A DNA stretch of 64,000 nucleotides from Clytia hemisphaerica (Eukaryota; Cnidaria; Hydrozoa; Leptothecata; Clytiidae), in contig CACVBU010001002.1 of NCBI GenBank assembly GCA_902728285.1, positions 405,970 through 469,969 of the forward strand, read 5' to 3'. The notes beneath the pieces were generated by a model. That model had not been told where the DNA came from. It saw only the letters and a list, made by a program, of their open reading frames with translations, and ran no database searches. This document shows positions 34,662 through 46,100 of this stretch, piece by piece. Within the stretch, counting starts at the first letter, position 1; every line of letters begins with the position of its first letter. A program made the translations under genes and the position numbers.

Positions 34662-37600
34662 ATGAATTTGTATGTCTTGAAGATACTTTTTAGCTTCACT
34701 ATCTTATTCAAGGCATCGTCGAAGGAGTACAGCAGAATTTGTTTTTATACCAACTGGTCACAGTATCGTACAGGAGACGGCAAGTTCACCGTAGACAACA
34801 TCGATCCATTCCTTTGCACACATATTGTGTACTCGTTCGCACAGATTGGTGATGGTTTCGAGCTTCAACCGACCGATGAGAAGGACGAACAGCAATACAA
34901 AGAAATTATCGGACTGAAAATCCAAAATCCTTCACTGAAAGTTTTGCTTGCAGTTGGTGGTTGGTTGCATGAGTTTGGTAGCACAAGTCCTTTCTCTAAG
35001 GTAGTTGCCTCGAAAGAAAATAGACAACAATTTATTCGAAATTCCATTACTTATCTCCAACAACACGACTTTGATGGATTGCATTTCGATTGGAGATATC
35101 CTACCAAACGTGGTAACTCCGATAAAGATGATCGTAAGCGATTCACTCTTCTTTGCGAAGAATTCAGGAGAGAACTCATGGTACAAAACCTAGAAACCGA
35201 TCACAAATTAACAATCTCCTCCTCAATTTACCCTGATATAAAAGAGCTTGATGAAATGTATGAAGTTTTCAAGCTAGGAGAACATTTAGAATCTATGTAT
35301 GTGATGCTATCTTATTTACAAGATCCAGAGGATGACGAATGGTACATAAAGACCAAACCTGTTTCAGGATCTGTGGATGATTTGATGTGGATTGTTAGAG
35401 AGCTTCTAGCAAGAGAGGTTCCACCAGAAAAGGTGATCTTAGTATTTAATAGATACTTTCAGAACTCAATCTATCAGCCTTTTATTTGTTACAGTACATT
35501 AGATAGGGCAAACTAAAGGAATATACATCATATATCAGTGCCAAGATGGAACCTTTTTCCTCAGTGGGGATGAAAATTTTTATCGAAATCTCAATGTAGA
35601 TTTAAACTCATTTCAGCTCAAAAACGGCAATTTTTTTCATTTAATTTTCAGTGGGGATAAAATAATAGGGCAACTTTTCCAGTGGGGATGGGGACTCCAC
35701 CGGGTCTGTGTAATACGGGGTGTAATTATGAACAGGTTTTGGGACCAATTTTCTTCTTTCAATTTTAGATAGTGATTGGTTTGGCATTGTACGGAACCTC
35801 TTTCACCCTGAAGAACAACAGCCAAGTGACAGAGTTGGGATCACTAGTTGATGGTGCAGGAGAAGCGGGACTTTTCACAGATGAAAAAGGTTTTCTCTCA
35901 CAATTCGAAATCTGCCAACGATTTGGAACACCGTCTAAAGCAAACTCCAATGTTTCACCATTCCAGCAAAGAGGATCACAATTGGTCACCTTCGAAAATG
36001 AACTTAGTCTAGTGCATAAAATAAAGACCGTGTTGAAAAGCAACGAGCTTCAAGGAGTGGCGTTTTGGTCGATTGATAACGACGATTTTCTTAATATTTG
36101 CAAGAAAGGAAATTTCCCATTATTAAACACTGTAAGAAACATACTAACTACAACCACGACCACTTCTACTACGATGATGACCAGTTCCACTATAACAACC
36201 ACCCCTACTACGACAACGACCACTCCCACAACAACAACCACCACCCCTACGACAACGATAAATCCTACAACGACAACGACCACCCCTACTACGACAACAA
36301 CTACAACAACTTCTACTACAACAACGACCACTCCTACTACGACAACGACCACTCTTACTACTACAACGACCACCCCTACTACAACGACGACAACCCCTAC
36401 TACGACAACGATCACACCTACGACAACAACAACAACCCCTACGACAATGACTACTCCTATTACTACAACGACCAACCCTACTACTACAACGACCACCCCT
36501 ACTACAACAACGACAACCCCTACTAGGACAACGACAACCCCTACTACGACAACGACAACCCCTACTACGACAACGACAACAACCATTACGACAACGACCA
36601 CTCCGACTACAACGACGACAACCCCTACTACGACAACGACCACACCTACAACAACAACCACTCCTACTACGACAACTACCACCCCTACTACAACAACAAC
36701 AACCCCTACGACAACGACTACTCCTACTACTACAACGACCACCCCTACTACTACAACGACCACCCCTACTACAACAACGACAAACCCTACTAGGACAACG
36801 ACAACCCCTACTACGACAACGACAACAACCACTACGACAACGACCACTCCTACTACGACAACGACCACCCCGACTACAACGACGACAACCCCTACTACGA
36901 CAACGACCACACCTACAACAACAACCACACCTACAACAACAACCACCCCTACTACGACAACTACCACCCCTACTACAACAACAACAACCCCTACGACAAC
37001 GACTACTCCTACTACTACAACGACCACCCCTACTACTACAACGACCACCCCTACTACAACAACGACAACCCCTACTACGACAACGACAACCCCTACTACG
37101 ACAACGACAACAACCACTACGGCAACGACCACTCCTACTACGACAACGACCACCCCGACTACAACAACGATCACTTCTACTACGACAACGACCACCCCTA
37201 ATACTACAACGACCACCCCTACTACGACAACGACAACCCCTACTACTACAACAACCACTCCTACAACAATGACGATAAAAGTTACTCCAGCTGTATCACC
37301 ACAACAATGCTCCACTTTCACTTCAGTTGTACGAACAAATAGTCCCAGAAGTAAGTTTGGTTTCAATGACTTTCCTCTATCATAGAGTTTGGTTGAGAAT
37401 GTGAAAACGTAAACCCCAAACTAAAATGAAAGTGATTGTAGAAGGTTTAAACTAGCTAATACTTTGTTTAGGAAGTGCTTTTTGGGTTGTTTATTTTAGT
37501 CATGATGTTGTTCATCTTGATCTTCGCAACTTTTAGATCCCTTCAGTATTTCATACAACTTTATTTTCAAAACATTAGGTATCGAAGGCTCGTTGACGTT

Positions 37601-38126
37601 CACCTTAAGCGATCAACTACAAATTGACGATACAATCGATGTGAAGATTCGTTTTGACGATTTTTACAGCTACCTTCTTTTTTACTCCGGTTGCTTTGGT
37701 CTTACACAGTTCCCTGATGGGTCACGTGGTGTAAAGTTCACCATCCGTCTACAACAATGGATGATCGATAATGGATGTATCGTCCCAGGGGAAAATCTAG
37801 TTCTGAAATTCACCAAAAACTGGAGATCAGAGACAGAACCGAAACTTGAATACCTAAATGTGAATGGAACGGATCTTTGTGGGGCTACCTGCATCTCCAT
37901 CAACTCCTGGTACAAGGACCAGAATATGAAACAATACTGCGCTACAAATTGTCCTTATGGCACCTGTCCATATCCGCAATGTTCTTGTGATCCCACTTGG
38001 ACACCGAACTATGATTGCAAATCTACAGGGAATTATGAAGGACGAGCGGATATAGACGAATACTGTAGTCTTCATTGTTATGAGAATTCGGTGTCGTGTC
38101 CAAGTGATATGTGTTTGTGCTCGTAA
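34662..38126 (+). CDS. Secreted GH18 chitinase-like protein with mucin tract (catalytically altered)
   Basis: Three exons: 34662-35432, 35769-37350, 37579-38126; junctions K257|I258 and a split Ser codon; 966 residues. Residues 1-20 are a signal peptide. The GH18 barrel spans ~23-375: CFYTNWSQYR, CTHIVYSFA, KVLLAVGGW (93-101) and the late-strand Trp357 in VAFWSIDNDDF. The catalytic DGxDxDxE reads DGLHFDWR at 138-145, so the second Asp is His141 and the acid Glu is Arg145. Hydrolysis is therefore not expected, and a sugar-binding chi-lectin role is likely. A Thr/Pro tract (~384-759) is a probable O-glycosylated mucin. The last ~180 residues hold an unfamiliar domain and two repeats of C-x3-C...CP..xC-x-C type, seen in invertebrate secreted carbohydrate-active proteins. 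OVGP1-type chi-lectins share the barrel-plus-mucin layout. Confidence 0.87.
36147..37274 (+). repeat. Coding minisatellite for the Thr/Pro mucin tract
   Basis: About 1.1 kb of imperfect repeats of ACN-rich codons, mostly TTTTTTP heptads built from ~21-bp units such as ACTACGACAACGACCACCCC. Units vary between six and seven residues and include Asn, Arg and Ser replacements, with reading frame kept throughout. The opposite strand is also open for 438 codons because the repeat avoids stops there; that frame is an artefact. Confidence 0.9.
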
Positions 38127-39117
38127 ACTCGTAAACCAATTTCTCCCTCGTGAACTTTGTGTGAAAAATAATGCAAGCCACTCATTTTTATTTATTTGGC
38201 TTTGTATGTAGAAAACTACGCTGATTGAAAATATGTTGTCTCCATCTAGTTCATAATACCTTTACAAGTTTAAATGTACAGCGAGAAATATCTCGATGAA
38301 ACTGGGTGACGATTGGTTGGGACGATAGGGTGGGCAATGGGGCTAAGGGGTGAAACGTAGGACGATGGGAAGAGAGGATGGGGGACGCCAATTTTTAACA
38401 TGAATTTATTTTCCTGCGTTAGATAGGGAGAGGAATTCTTTTTTGGATCAATGAGATAAAGGTGTGGATTACAATTACCAAGTCAGTCAAGGTGTGAGTT
38501 CGTGTTGGTTTAATATGTTCAATGAGAAAATTCTTCCAGAAGATTTTAGAGGTCAAAGTCAACAAAATTCGAAGAAACCTTGAACTAGATTAATTTCTAG
38601 TCTGAAGCAATGCTCTCACTTTAACAGCAGGGGTAATTCCATTTTGGAGAGTTATATACCTTTCAAGAAATTTACACAACGAAAATATTATTTTCGTTTC
38701 AAAAAAAATGAAGAAAATATTGCCATGGCAACCAACCAAAAGGTAACCAACACTTCTGAATACATCAAAGGATCGATTGAAATAAATTGAGAACAATAAA
38801 ATTCTCAATGAATGAACTTTTTCTTAATTTCATTGTTGATTGGGTTCCTCATTTTTTTCTTCTTCCTTTTTCTTCTTTACCATGTGACAAAGGGAATGAA
38901 TTTACTTCAAAATGGTAAGATAAGCATTTCTTACAAGATACAAATGGTAATTGGACACTTAAAATTTTCATATATCGCCACCTGGATATTGCACTTTTTA
39001 TCTGGGTGTAGGAATTCGGGAAGATGCAACCTTTATAGGATAATAGCTGTGTGTTATTTTCATTGTTTCTTTATCCAACTTAAATTGAAGTTTAAACACA
39101 CAATTTCTTTTTAAATG
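38127..39117. other. Intergenic, no gene seen
   Basis: AT-rich sequence downstream of the GH18-like gene. A 100-codon frame at 38812-39114 is hydrophobic but shows no family feature and lies in low-complexity sequence. I see no RNA gene. Confidence 0.4.
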
Positions 39118-39783
39118 GTGTTTTTTTATTTCATCTTAACTTTTTGGCAAAAATCATCCTAAAATATTCTTACGATATTTTAGGTATAAGATCGAAGTTT
39201 AACCTAGATTTAACATGTAATACACGCCTAGAGAATATTGAGCGTTACTGGGGTATTATTGGCAATTTACAGGTGAAAATGCTTCAAAAATGGCATTCTT
39301 AGGTTCAGTTGCTAAATTCCATGATGGTGATATTCTTAGCATATTCTTAATTTTTGGCCATTTTGGGGGGGGGGGGCATTTTCATCATGGACATTTTTAT
39401 AAAGTGTACACGTTTTTTTTTATTAGAACCTAGTTTATAAGAACATATAGGCTGAAATTCGTCGAAAAATTAAGAACATCTTAAGAACATGCCCAGCCTC
39501 AGTTTGGAAAAAAATGACAAGAAACTACAATTTTTTCCTCTTTTTAAGCAGTTTTAACCGAATTTAGGGTTGGATCCTCAAAGTCGAGAGTCAAATATTG
39601 TCCAAATTTTGCCAAATTTAAGTGCTCTTTATTTTGTATCATAGTATCATATAGTCTGAAAAAATTAAGAACGCATTTAAGAACATTTTAGGCTGAAAAT
39701 TGCTAAAAAAATAAGCACATCCAGGCTCAGCCAAATTTTTGGTGTTCTAATAAAAAAAAAACGTGTATTCTTATAAAAAAGCG
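39118..39783 (+). repeat. Dispersed repeat element, copy 2, carrying a nested MITE
   Basis: Same family as 29417-29757 and 41610-42133. Shared blocks include CTTAACTTTTTGG, ATTGGCAATTTACAG and AAATTCCATGATGGTGATAT. The element is split at a TA by the MITE at 39409-39765 and resumes with TTCTTATAAAAAAGCG. It also holds a G run at 39365-39376. Confidence 0.75.
39409..39765. mobile_element. MITE with TA target duplication, copy 1 (357 bp)
   Basis: Terminal inverted repeats of ~20 bp begin CACGTTTTTTTT and read ATTAGAAC inward; the other end is the complement, GTTCTAAT...ACGTG. TA flanks both ends (39407-39408 and 39766-39767), as for Tc1/mariner-class elements. It has no coding capacity. A second copy at 42785-43137 is highly similar throughout, so the family moved recently. 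Confidence 0.88.
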
Positions 39784-40235
39784 TTTATTTATTTGTGTTC
39801 TAGCCCATGAACCAGAGGCTATGACGCTAGCTTAACAGAGTTTACGGCTTTGAAAAATAAGCTAGCGGCTTCCTTAATTATATTATGAGAAAAAATTATC
39901 AGTAAATCTTTTCTTTACAAAGCTGCTTTCTAACAGTATCTTTTATAAAAAGGAACTAAAAGACATTGAACGAAATCAGTGGTGGGTTTGATACGGTTTT
40001 CTTTCCTTTATGTCTTTTATAAAACTTCAAAATACTTCCTTATCAATTTCATCAAAATGACATTTTTGTGTTGTGTTGAGATTGGGATGGCAGAATGGTT
40101 TTCGGATCAAATTTTCCACATACCGCATACTTAATAAAACGAACTGGTAAGGCTTGTACTCATTTAAATGAATTTGTCATGGTATTATTGTGTCTACCCT
40201 GGTCAAAATTCTTAATAAGGCCTTGGAAGAACTTT

Positions 40236-40396
40236 CAAGATCTTAGTAAGATCTTGACAAGATTCTTGGAAGACTTAATAAGATCTTGTAAGAATCTTGC
40301 CAAGATCTTGCTAAATTCACGTACAAATTGCAAGATCTTACATGAAAGGAAGCAAGATCATCAAAAATCTTGGATGATTAGGTAAGATCTTACAAG
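40236..40396. repeat. Cluster of AAGATCTT words
   Basis: Within ~160 bp the palindromic word AAGATCTT (inside CAAGATCTTG or TAAGATCTTA) or a one-base variant recurs about ten times at irregular 12-30 bp spacing. It does not form a regular tandem repeat and gives no convincing protein. Confidence 0.7.
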
Positions 40397-40754
40397 CAAA
40401 AAATTGAAGTAACACGAAACTTGAGTGATACCTCAGATTCAAAAATAGAGTAAAGAGGGGCTAGATGTTTTATACCAGCTGAGAGTTGTCAATTCAAAAG
40501 GGCAGATAATCACCGACCAAACGGAGGAACAATCGACTGTGGTTAATAAGTGGATGGACGGCAGACAACTATATTGACTTTAATTGCCTCAACGTCTGAT
40601 TAATGAAGTCTGTGTATGTTTGAATAAGGCCAATATTCCGGTCAATATCTTGTTTGAAGAAAGCTTCTGACAGTGTTTTGCTTTCTCCGAAGAGTTTCAC
40701 TACCTTCGTCTTCTCATTTATTGATAGCCCCCCTTGATGGGCCCCCTAGCGGTT

Positions 40755-41070
40755 TGCGTGAATGCGTGAATGGGCATTTTCGGTTGCATGAATGCGCGAA
40801 AATTGAAAAAAAATTGTGTGAATGCGTGAATTGAAAAGAATTGCGTGAAGGTGAAAATCCACTTTTTGATTGCGTGAATGCGTGAATCTGGGCTATTTTA
40901 TGCGTGAATTTCCCCATTTTTCCACCAATTATGGGTAGTTTTCCCGATTTTCCAATGTTTCCCCGATTTTTTCCGAAAATTTGAATTGCAATTGAAAATT
41001 ATTGCGTGAAACTCGAGGAAAATTTGCGTGAATGCATGAATTTTGAAAAAAATTGCGTGATTGCGTGAAT
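40755..41070. repeat. Cluster of GCGTGAAT words
   Basis: About a dozen copies of TGCGTGAATG or close variants, often doubled, spread over 316 bp with AT-rich spacers (GAAAATT-type). The boundaries are marked by GGGCCCCCTAGC on the left and GAGGGTCCGCTGG on the right. No coding meaning is seen. Confidence 0.75.
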
Positions 41071-41609
41071 TGCTGAGGGTCCGCTGGGTGTCTTCTTAAA
41101 GCAGAATTCAAAAGTCAAAGATTGGAATAGTTGAAAGCAAGACCACGCGGTAGGAATGTGTTTATAATGATCTTTTATCGGCCATTAATAGGTATCACCA
41201 ATTACCCCTAACCAAATTTTCTCAAGAAATCGAACTAAAATAGGCTCTTCATTTGCGAGTAATGATTTATAAACAATATGTTGAGATATGGGTTGATAAT
41301 GAATTATGTGTTTTGAAGTATGTCAGAAAAAAAACATTGCACGCTGGATGTGAAGAGATAAGTAGCTCATCATTTGTAAAGCTCTGTTGGCTTAGCAGAA
41401 AATAATTCAGTTGAGAGAAAAAGGAAGCAAGTCAAGAGGGAAGTGATTGTATTAGCAGCTTTAACGATTTATTTTCTGTACAGTGGTCCCACGACTGGTT
41501 CTCTGCTCTCGATTGTGAATTCATCAGACTCATATGTTGCATTTTGAATTGACCTTTGACCGTTTGGGATGTTTAAATAAACTCATGCTGTTTATGCCTT
41601 TACCGGTAA

Positions 41610-42133
41610 AGTATTTTATCGTGGCTATCTTAACTTTTTGGGAAAAATCATCCTAAAATATTCTTAAGTTATTCTTAGGTTGGACGGTGTGACGGGATTG
41701 GCCCTTTTTTAGTACGGTATTACGGGATTTGACGAAAAAAAAGACAGGAAAACGGCATTTTAAAATCAGACGGTGACGGTATTTGGCCTTATTTTTTGTC
41801 ATTATGCCGGTATTTGAGCCTGTACAAACCGGTGTGACGGTGTTGTTATTTTTTTCAATTTTCGGGATTCCGGAATTCAGCAAAAATTTGACGGGAAAAC
41901 GGTATTTCGAACCCCTACAAACCCCCCTAAAGAGACATAAAATGACATTTTTAATTATATTGAGCTTTGCTGGGGGATGATTGGCAATTTACAGTTGAAA
42001 ATGCTCTAAAAATGGCATCCTTAGGTTCTGTAGCAAAATTCCATGATGGTGATATTCTTAGCATATTCTTTATTTTTTGACATTAAGTTCATCATGAACA
42101 TTCTTATAAAGTATATTCTTATAAAAAGACGTG
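41610..42133 (+). repeat. Dispersed repeat element, copy 3, with unoccupied MITE site
   Basis: Third copy of the family at 29417 and 39118. Its right end reads AAAGTATATTCTTATAAAAAG where copy 2 carries the MITE, so this copy shows the unoccupied site. Its left part is interrupted by a ~250-bp GACGG-rich block (41689-41935). The left limit is uncertain. Confidence 0.7.
41689..41935. repeat. GACGG-rich degenerate repeat inside copy 3
   Basis: Repeated words of the form GACGGTATT, GACGGGA and TTTGGCC occur at irregular spacing, e.g. GTGACGGGATTGGCC and GTGACGGTATTTGGCC. Compared with copy 2 it looks like an insertion in the dispersed element. No terminal repeats or target duplication were found. 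Confidence 0.5.
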
Positions 42134-42784
42134 AAGGCTGTAGAATTATCTTCTGTAGAAGAATAAGTGCTTGTTCTAAGTTCAAATTAATTGTTTGTTT
42201 ATCATTCTTAAGTGGAAAATTATACGTTTCTTTGAGAATGTAAAGGAGTAGGAGTGGTCTCCAAGGGATCCAAGCGTGTTTTGGCAACCGTGGTCGTTAT
42301 CTTTAGAGAAAGATCTTTCTTTAAAAAAGTTATCGAAACTGGAAAGTTTGCAAAGTGTGATAGATTCTGGTCTTATAATAGAACAACTTTAAGTTATACC
42401 CTGGAGGTAAGGAATATTTACAAGGGTGTCAAATGACATCCTCTATTGGTTGGCACAGGTTACTAAATATGTTAAGCTCATCTAGGATCAGCATGTGAAT
42501 CTGAAATCATCGAAATAGCTTGTAATGAACGGAAGCTTTAACCCATTTGAAAGTCTCTTAAGCCTGGGATAATTATTCAATTAGTTCCATGGATTAACAT
42601 CAAAACTTCAAATTGTATTTTTCTAAAAACAGCATTTGGCAGACGTGAACTTGATGGGAGATTTTAGGTAGCACACAAGTTGCTTAGAGAACTTTAGTTT
42701 GATTGGGGACGATCATGTCAGATGCCATGTCAAAAATGCATTTTCAAGAAAGGGCTTCTTTAGATAGACTTGCCGAATTAACTA

Positions 42785-43137
42785 CACGTTTTTTTTTTAT
42801 TAGAACCTAGTTTATAAGAACATTGAAGCTGAAATTCGTCGAAAAATTAAGAACATCGTAAGAACATGCCCGGCCTCAGTTTTTAAAAAAATGACAAGAA
42901 ACTACAATTTTTTCCTCTTTTCAAGCAGTTTTAACTGAACTTAGGGATGGATTTTCTAAATTCGAGAGTCAAATATTGTCCAAATTTTAAGTGCTCTTTA
43001 TTTTGCATGATATTGTCGATTTAGAGGAGTCTGAAAAATTAAGAACGCATTTAAGAACATTTTAGGCTGAAAAATTGCTAAAAAATAAGCACATCCAGGC
43101 TCAGCCAAATTTTAGGTGTTCTAATAAAAAAAACGTG
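42785..43137. mobile_element. MITE with TA target duplication, copy 2 (353 bp)
   Basis: Same element as 39409-39765, same orientation, same inverted ends (CACGTTTTTTTT / AAAAAAACGTG), flanked by TA at 42783-42784 and 43138-43139. Differences from copy 1 are scattered substitutions and small indels in A or T runs, plus one ~9-bp gap after the word TCCAAATTTT. Confidence 0.88.
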
Positions 43138-43139
43138 TA

Positions 43140-46100
43140 GTGGACTTTGACCATTGAAGTCTAGACCAAGGAAAGGAGGGGAATATGGTAAATGCTGCTT
43201 CTTTTTGTTTCATCACAACCGAAGCCTCGTGTTTGAAAGAAAATGATCTTCTCGCACTGTTGGATTCTCCCTCATTGAAACAATGTTTCATTTTCACACC
43301 ATTTCATTTTCCTTTGGTAACACTAGAGGGATTACACATTGTACAGATTCTCTTTGTGTTGCAGTGTGACCGACACAAAAGACCTCTTCTTCATATTTCT
43401 TTCATCTCAGTCTGAGAGAAATAAATATCCCTTGAATTAAAATGAATTAATGGCAAATGAAGAATTTTGAAAAGGGTGATATAAAGAAGGAGTCCCAGCA
43501 GGTGGCCACAAACTTCCCCATTCTTCCCATCCTTTTGTTCTTCATTTCCAAACAAAGAAAATTCCTTTTTTCATTTCTTTTGTTCCTTCCATACGTTTCC
43601 ATTCTTTAGTCTTTCTTTTTCATTTTCATTTGCATTGAGAGGAAGATTTCGTGACGTCACACACAAAAAGAATCCCAGAAAATTGTGTTGTTTGTTTGAA
43701 AAATTTGAATGAGAATGAAATATTATTAAAAGAAATTTTATGAGATAAAAATCTTGTGTTAAAAATTTCCTATCATTTCATAATCTATTTGTGAGTATTT
43801 GAGGAGATGAAAATTTTTGGTTTTAGAATTATCACCTTTCCTTTGCTAAAGCCTTCCTGGATTTTAAATTTAGTTCTCTATGTAATGAATGTCTCTTGAT
43901 TGTGGTTATGTTGATATGAACCAATGTTTGACGGATGAGGAATATAAGTCGTTGAGAGGGAGTTAAATATTTAGCTGATCGCTAAGGGGAACACCTGAGT
44001 TCTTATGTATTCAGTGAAAACAAAGAAAAATATTTCACAATATGGAATATATTCGAATTTAAGCATTTTTATGTTCTTTTAATCGAAAAATTTTGCTCTA
44101 AAGAACATGGCAGATTATCTTGAATATTTCATTTCGCGTGGAAGTTTTCAACTTCACTTTGAGACTCAAATTTCAATTATAGAGTGGTTGTTGAGCTTCA
44201 AAGTTTTGTCTTTCGAAAGACATGGGCGGTAGAAAGTTCAGTGTAAATTTTGTAGTTCGGCACTTTTAGAGTAGTTTCTTCACCGGTACGATTTTCAGAT
44301 GGTGATAGGGCCCAGGTCACACAAGACAGGAAACCCGCCTATCAGTTCACTGCGAAAATCTCTAAAATGTCGGATTCCTTGTTCAGCAAATATTCAGAAA
44401 TCATTTTTTATTTTGGATGTTACAGGAAAAAAAGAAAAAGTTTAGACAGTGTCTCCTAGCTTAGGTCACACTGGGTCCTGAGGGTTATAAAGGACAAATA
44501 TAGTCCCTTTTTTATGGGAAATCGGTTTGGCTTGTTTTCCGGCTTGACGTCATTGGGTAATGCTGATGAACTTTAATATGAAGCACTTATCTCCATTAAT
44601 TCTGATTAGCATCTTAATGATAAAAAAGAACTCGTGATAGATAGAAATGTTTAATTATTTCAGCATTTATCCATTTTAGCATTCATTTAATGCTAAGCCG
44701 GCATTCAGATTTCAATTAAAAGCGATAAAAAGGAAAGCATGGGCGTTCATTACTTCGCTTCAAAGTTTTATACTCATCGGTGTGTAGTATGCACATCTGA
44801 ATTAATTGAGCTGGAAGTCATTAAAAAAAGCTCATTGAAACTTTCGTAAACCGTTACGCTGAAGGAATAAATAGATTGCTTGTTTGTGATTGAACTAATT
44901 TGCTTTACATTTGTGCAAAGTCATTTAATTGCTGTCAAAGCAAATCGGACAAGCTTTCTTTCACTTTACTAGACTCTACTACGCACTGGGTTCACTGGGA
45001 AGTTGACGCAGCTTGTCAGACGCGGTCGTACGGTGTGTAAGATGAGAGTTTTTGGAGAGAACGTAATATCATGCTGTTTAAGTCTGACTTCTTTTAAAAG
45101 TTTTGGTTTGTGGACATTTTAATCGATAACAGTCTCTTTTGCTTTTTATATAAATAGTATATCTTTATTCCAATAATACTAATTAAGAAAGATTATGATC
45201 AGTAGGCTAAAAGAATTCCAGGCTTTTCGCAATCAATAACTTGTTTTCGACTTACTCTCTATTGAGCTACAAAGATACGACTTCAAAATTTGGACAGCTT
45301 TTGACGCCAGCTTGTTAATCAGATTGCTTGAATCTTGAAAAACAAAGTGACATCAGTATTCTGGCATTTCTCAAGACTTTTGATACTGATAATGAAATTC
45401 CTTTTGGAATGCTTTTAATTCAGAGATTCTCTTCAAATGTCAAAACTCGTATACTTTCATATTCCAGTGGCTTCATTGGCTACGTTGTTACTTGACATGG
45501 CGTTTTGAGTGTTGTATGGAGATATGGTTTCTTATCTTTAGATTCAACGCCCATACGCCCAAACTTGGGGGCGGGGAAGCTGGAAAAGGAGAAACTTGAG
45601 GTCACCGTGCTCACGTTTCTAGCGATTGCAGGGGGAGGGGTCTATAATATCTCCAATAGTGAAATTTGTACTTAGGATTTCAGATAATCAAACAATGGTT
45701 ATTTGGAAAATAGAATTAGTTATTGTATTGTGTATTCTTACCACGAAAAGGGAGCATGTGTTTGGCTTCTGTTTTGCAGAGTGTTTCCTCCCCTTCTATG
45801 TCGTCAATGGGAACGGTTGAGTGAACACATGGCTCTTTCTGTTTACCAAAAACCAAATCTCGCTCACTGTATGTGTAATCTCCCTCCATCCGCTTGTCTA
45901 AAAAACGAAAATAACAGAAACGTATAAGTGGCGGAGCAAGAAAAGGAAGGGCGGAGGAGTTCAGTTTCTTTGCAAATAGAAAACCAGAAAGATTTCCAAA
46001 TACTTTTTGAGAGAATTGTTTTGGTGTACGGTTGTGTGTGGTGATATTGGAGGATGTTTGGAGTATGCGTGGTGGATGTTCTACTGTTTTACTGAGTGAT

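Noticed and set aside
36050..37366. 438-codon minus-strand frame rich in Val and Gly
   Set aside because: It is the complement of the Thr/Pro coding minisatellite. The repeat simply lacks stop codons on that strand, and the plus strand has the signal peptide, GH18 fold and splice structure.
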